A stretch of DNA of 64,000 bases from Marinifilaceae bacterium (GTDB taxonomy: Bacteria > Bacteroidota > Bacteroidia > Bacteroidales > Marinifilaceae), in assembly GCA_016936255.1 (NCBI GenBank), contig JAFGYE010000070.1:1-64000 (forward strand), read 5' to 3'. Under the pieces are notes generated by a model that had not been told where the DNA came from, made no database searches, and saw only the letters and a program-made list of their open reading frames with translations. The translations under genes were made by a program, and so were the position numbers. Position 1 is the stretch's first letter, and the number at the start of each line of letters is the position of its first letter. This document shows positions 63,501 to 64,000 of this stretch, piece after piece.

Positions 63501-63773
63501 TATGTATACAAAACATTAAAAATTGGAAAACTGGTAGGAATGCCTGTTCCCGGCACAATGACAGCTGTGTGGTGGGAAACTCTGCAGGATCAGTCGCTGT
63601 ATTTTGGAATGCCAATGGTTGGAGTAAAAGACACCAAAGGAAAATACATTGAAAATCAGCAAATAGAGCCGGATATTAAAGTGACCAACGACTACGAAGT
63701 TGTAACCAAAGGTGATGATCAGCAACTTAAAAAAGCAGTTGAGTCTTTATTAAAAGAAATTGATGAAAAATAG
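60525..63773 (+). CDS. Secreted tricorn-type protease (beta-propellers, PDZ, S41 domain)
   Basis: 1082 residues with a signal peptide (MIKKLFFITTFLIALAQSLLG). The N-terminal half has many TolB/PD40-type propeller blades (SPDGQTIVF, SPDSKTIAFAS, SPDGKEIAFLE and so on). About residues 558-602 form a Lys/Glu/Asp-rich insert. Then come the core helical region with the ELNASHTG Ser-His pair near 770, a PDZ domain (about 785-860) and the S41 peptidase with VVDTRFNGGGW near 928 and the probable nucleophile in ESNYSDACAFP near 985. It should degrade peptides in the periplasm or outside. Full length, own terminator hairpin. Confidence 0.9.
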   Translation: MIKKLFFITTFLIALAQSLLGMDNPQWLRYPSISPDGQTIVFEYGGDLFTISSEGGNATALTSNQSYDYQPVWSPDSKTIAFASDRYGNFDIFTIPVEGGAPNRITFNSKGETPSSFTPDGQNILFSSTISDDFKNAMFPSGVLPELYSVPVNGGKISQILTSPALDAKYSKNMEYILYRDSKGYEDHWRKHHTSAVTRDIWLYDVANKKHSMFSTFEGEDLYPVFNASNDEIYYLTEKSGSFNVWKAPVKDKTQLTQISTFEKHPVRFLSISDSNKLCYSWNGEIYTQEEGKEPVKLNVAIAIDSKENEVSFEKLSSGATEMSVSPNGKEVAFIVRGEVFVTSVEYGTTKRITNTPEQERSVSFSPDGKALLYASERNGSWNLYQTKMTREDETQFANSTILKEEAVLEIDAETFQPKYSPDGKEIAFLEDRVILKVINLESKKVRTILGKKWNYSYSDGDQHYDWSPDGKWFLVNIYPHTIFMPDAAMVDAQGNQKVINLTESGYSDSDAKWSLKGNAMIWFTDKRGYRSHGSWGSQSDVYVQFFNQKAFDDFKLSKEEKELKEEAEKDKKEEDKGDDKDKKKDKKNKKDKDKVEDLNIEFSGMEDRQICLTINPSKLSDAILTPDGKKLFYLSKFEGGYDLWVNDLEEKETKKILDLKGGGGAMQFDKEAKNLFLMSGNSIIKVDVATNKRKDISYTAEMYLDKAKEREYLFEHVWRTMLRKFYDPEMHHIDWEFYKNEYKRFLPYINNNHDFAEMLSELLGELNASHTGSGYRARSKNPDQTAELGAFFDWNYEGDGLRIAEVLEKGPLNQAGSKIKAGTIIEKIDGNVIPKNESYYPLLNHKADKKVLLSLYNPYTKERWEETVKPISSINTLLYERWVKKRQEECERLSNGRIGYVHVKGMDSPSYRKVYSEILGKYGTYEAIVVDTRFNGGGWLHDDLATLLSGEVYSTLSPRGQDFGTEPLSKWKKPSAVLISESNYSDACAFPYVYKTLKIGKLVGMPVPGTMTAVWWETLQDQSLYFGMPMVGVKDTKGKYIENQQIEPDIKVTNDYEVVTKGDDQQLKKAVESLLKEIDEK

Positions 63774-64000
63774 TCTGTGAAATCAATGAACCTGCAATCA
63801 AACACTTCTTCCAGATGGAAGAAGTGTTCTGCAGGCAAAAGACCTCCAGCAAGCAACAAACAGTTCACAAATGGAATCAGGTTTAAAATGTATTAAATAC
63901 GATAACAACTAAAAACTACATATTCTGAAAACTACATTGAGTGTAAATGAGACGAAACTCATCCCTCCTTTGATCACCTCAAATGAATTGGGTTTCGATC
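63774..64000. other. Right-end intergenic sequence
   Basis: Apart from the hairpin at 63791-63835 I see no gene or repeat here; the window ends in AT-rich sequence. Confidence 0.5.
63791..63835 (+). terminator. Large hairpin after the tricorn-like gene
   Basis: AACACTTCTTCC (63801-63812) pairs perfectly with GGAAGAAGTGTT (63817-63828), loop AGAT; an outer CCTGCA/TGCAGG (63791-63796/63830-63835) extends it. There is no T tail, so termination may be factor-assisted or the hairpin may protect the 3' end. Confidence 0.6.

Overview
This is a contiguous, gene-dense, AT-rich chromosomal segment from a member of the Bacteroidota, most likely the Bacteroidales/Marinilabiliales side of the phylum (the rank below phylum is inferred). 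Evidence: promoters of the Bacteroidota type (-33 TTTG, about 19 nt, -7 TAnnTTTG) sit in front of several genes; Shine-Dalgarno sequences are not conspicuous; several starts are TTG; the lineage-typical genes are present (class I dihydroorotase beside a DPM1-like glycosyltransferase, a long amidophosphoribosyltransferase variant, MurE with a DNPR motif, a GlsA/GlsB-like pair, TPR-LptC-CNNM-PPIase order). No rRNA, tRNA, CRISPR array, insertion sequence or prophage was seen.

Layout. 0-4.9 kb: a structured RNA candidate with its own terminator, then glycosyltransferase, pyrC, a lipoprotein, a D-2-hydroxyacid dehydrogenase and a convergent secreted barrel-like protein. 4.9-17.1 kb: a minus-strand methionine operon. 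A good promoter (15796-15826) leads into an S-box (SAM) riboswitch, then a 37-codon ORF that ends in a run of methionine codons, then metY, metX, hom, lysC, metH and metF; a second aspartokinase lies just upstream. 17.4-23.7 kb: an accessory stretch with fbp, a scramblase/LURP1-like protein flanked by two near-identical terminator stems, a three-gene module (36-residue peptide, cytosolic trypsin-like protease, membrane-hairpin protein), a strictly periodic 42-bp palindromic repeat array beside an orphan coiled-coil gene, a secreted orphan, YCII and VOC proteins. 23.8-35.4 kb: mfd, a REC-PAS-PAS regulator, coaX and a TPR/LptC/CNNM/PPIase envelope operon.

35.5-52.3 kb: a complete minus-strand division and cell-wall (dcw) cluster mraZ-rsmH-ftsL-ftsI-murE-mraY-murD-ftsW-murG-murC-ftsQ-ftsA-ftsZ-ftsZ-yqeY, with a three-site MraZ operator in front and an in-tandem ftsZ duplication in which the two copies have different C-terminal tails. 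52.5-54.5 kb: divergent acyltransferase genes resembling the glycine-lipid enzymes GlsA and GlsB. 54.5-58 kb: PurF-like, SPOR and Usp genes. 58.3-63.8 kb: miaB, a GNAT acetyltransferase and a tricorn-type protease.

The most interesting items are the SAM riboswitch followed by a methionine-rich leader peptide with alternative downstream pairings, the tandem FtsZ pair, the protease module at 19.6-20.8 kb, and a set of intergenic tandem repeats whose periods are 7, 21 and 42 bp. All family assignments come from reading motifs; no database search was run.
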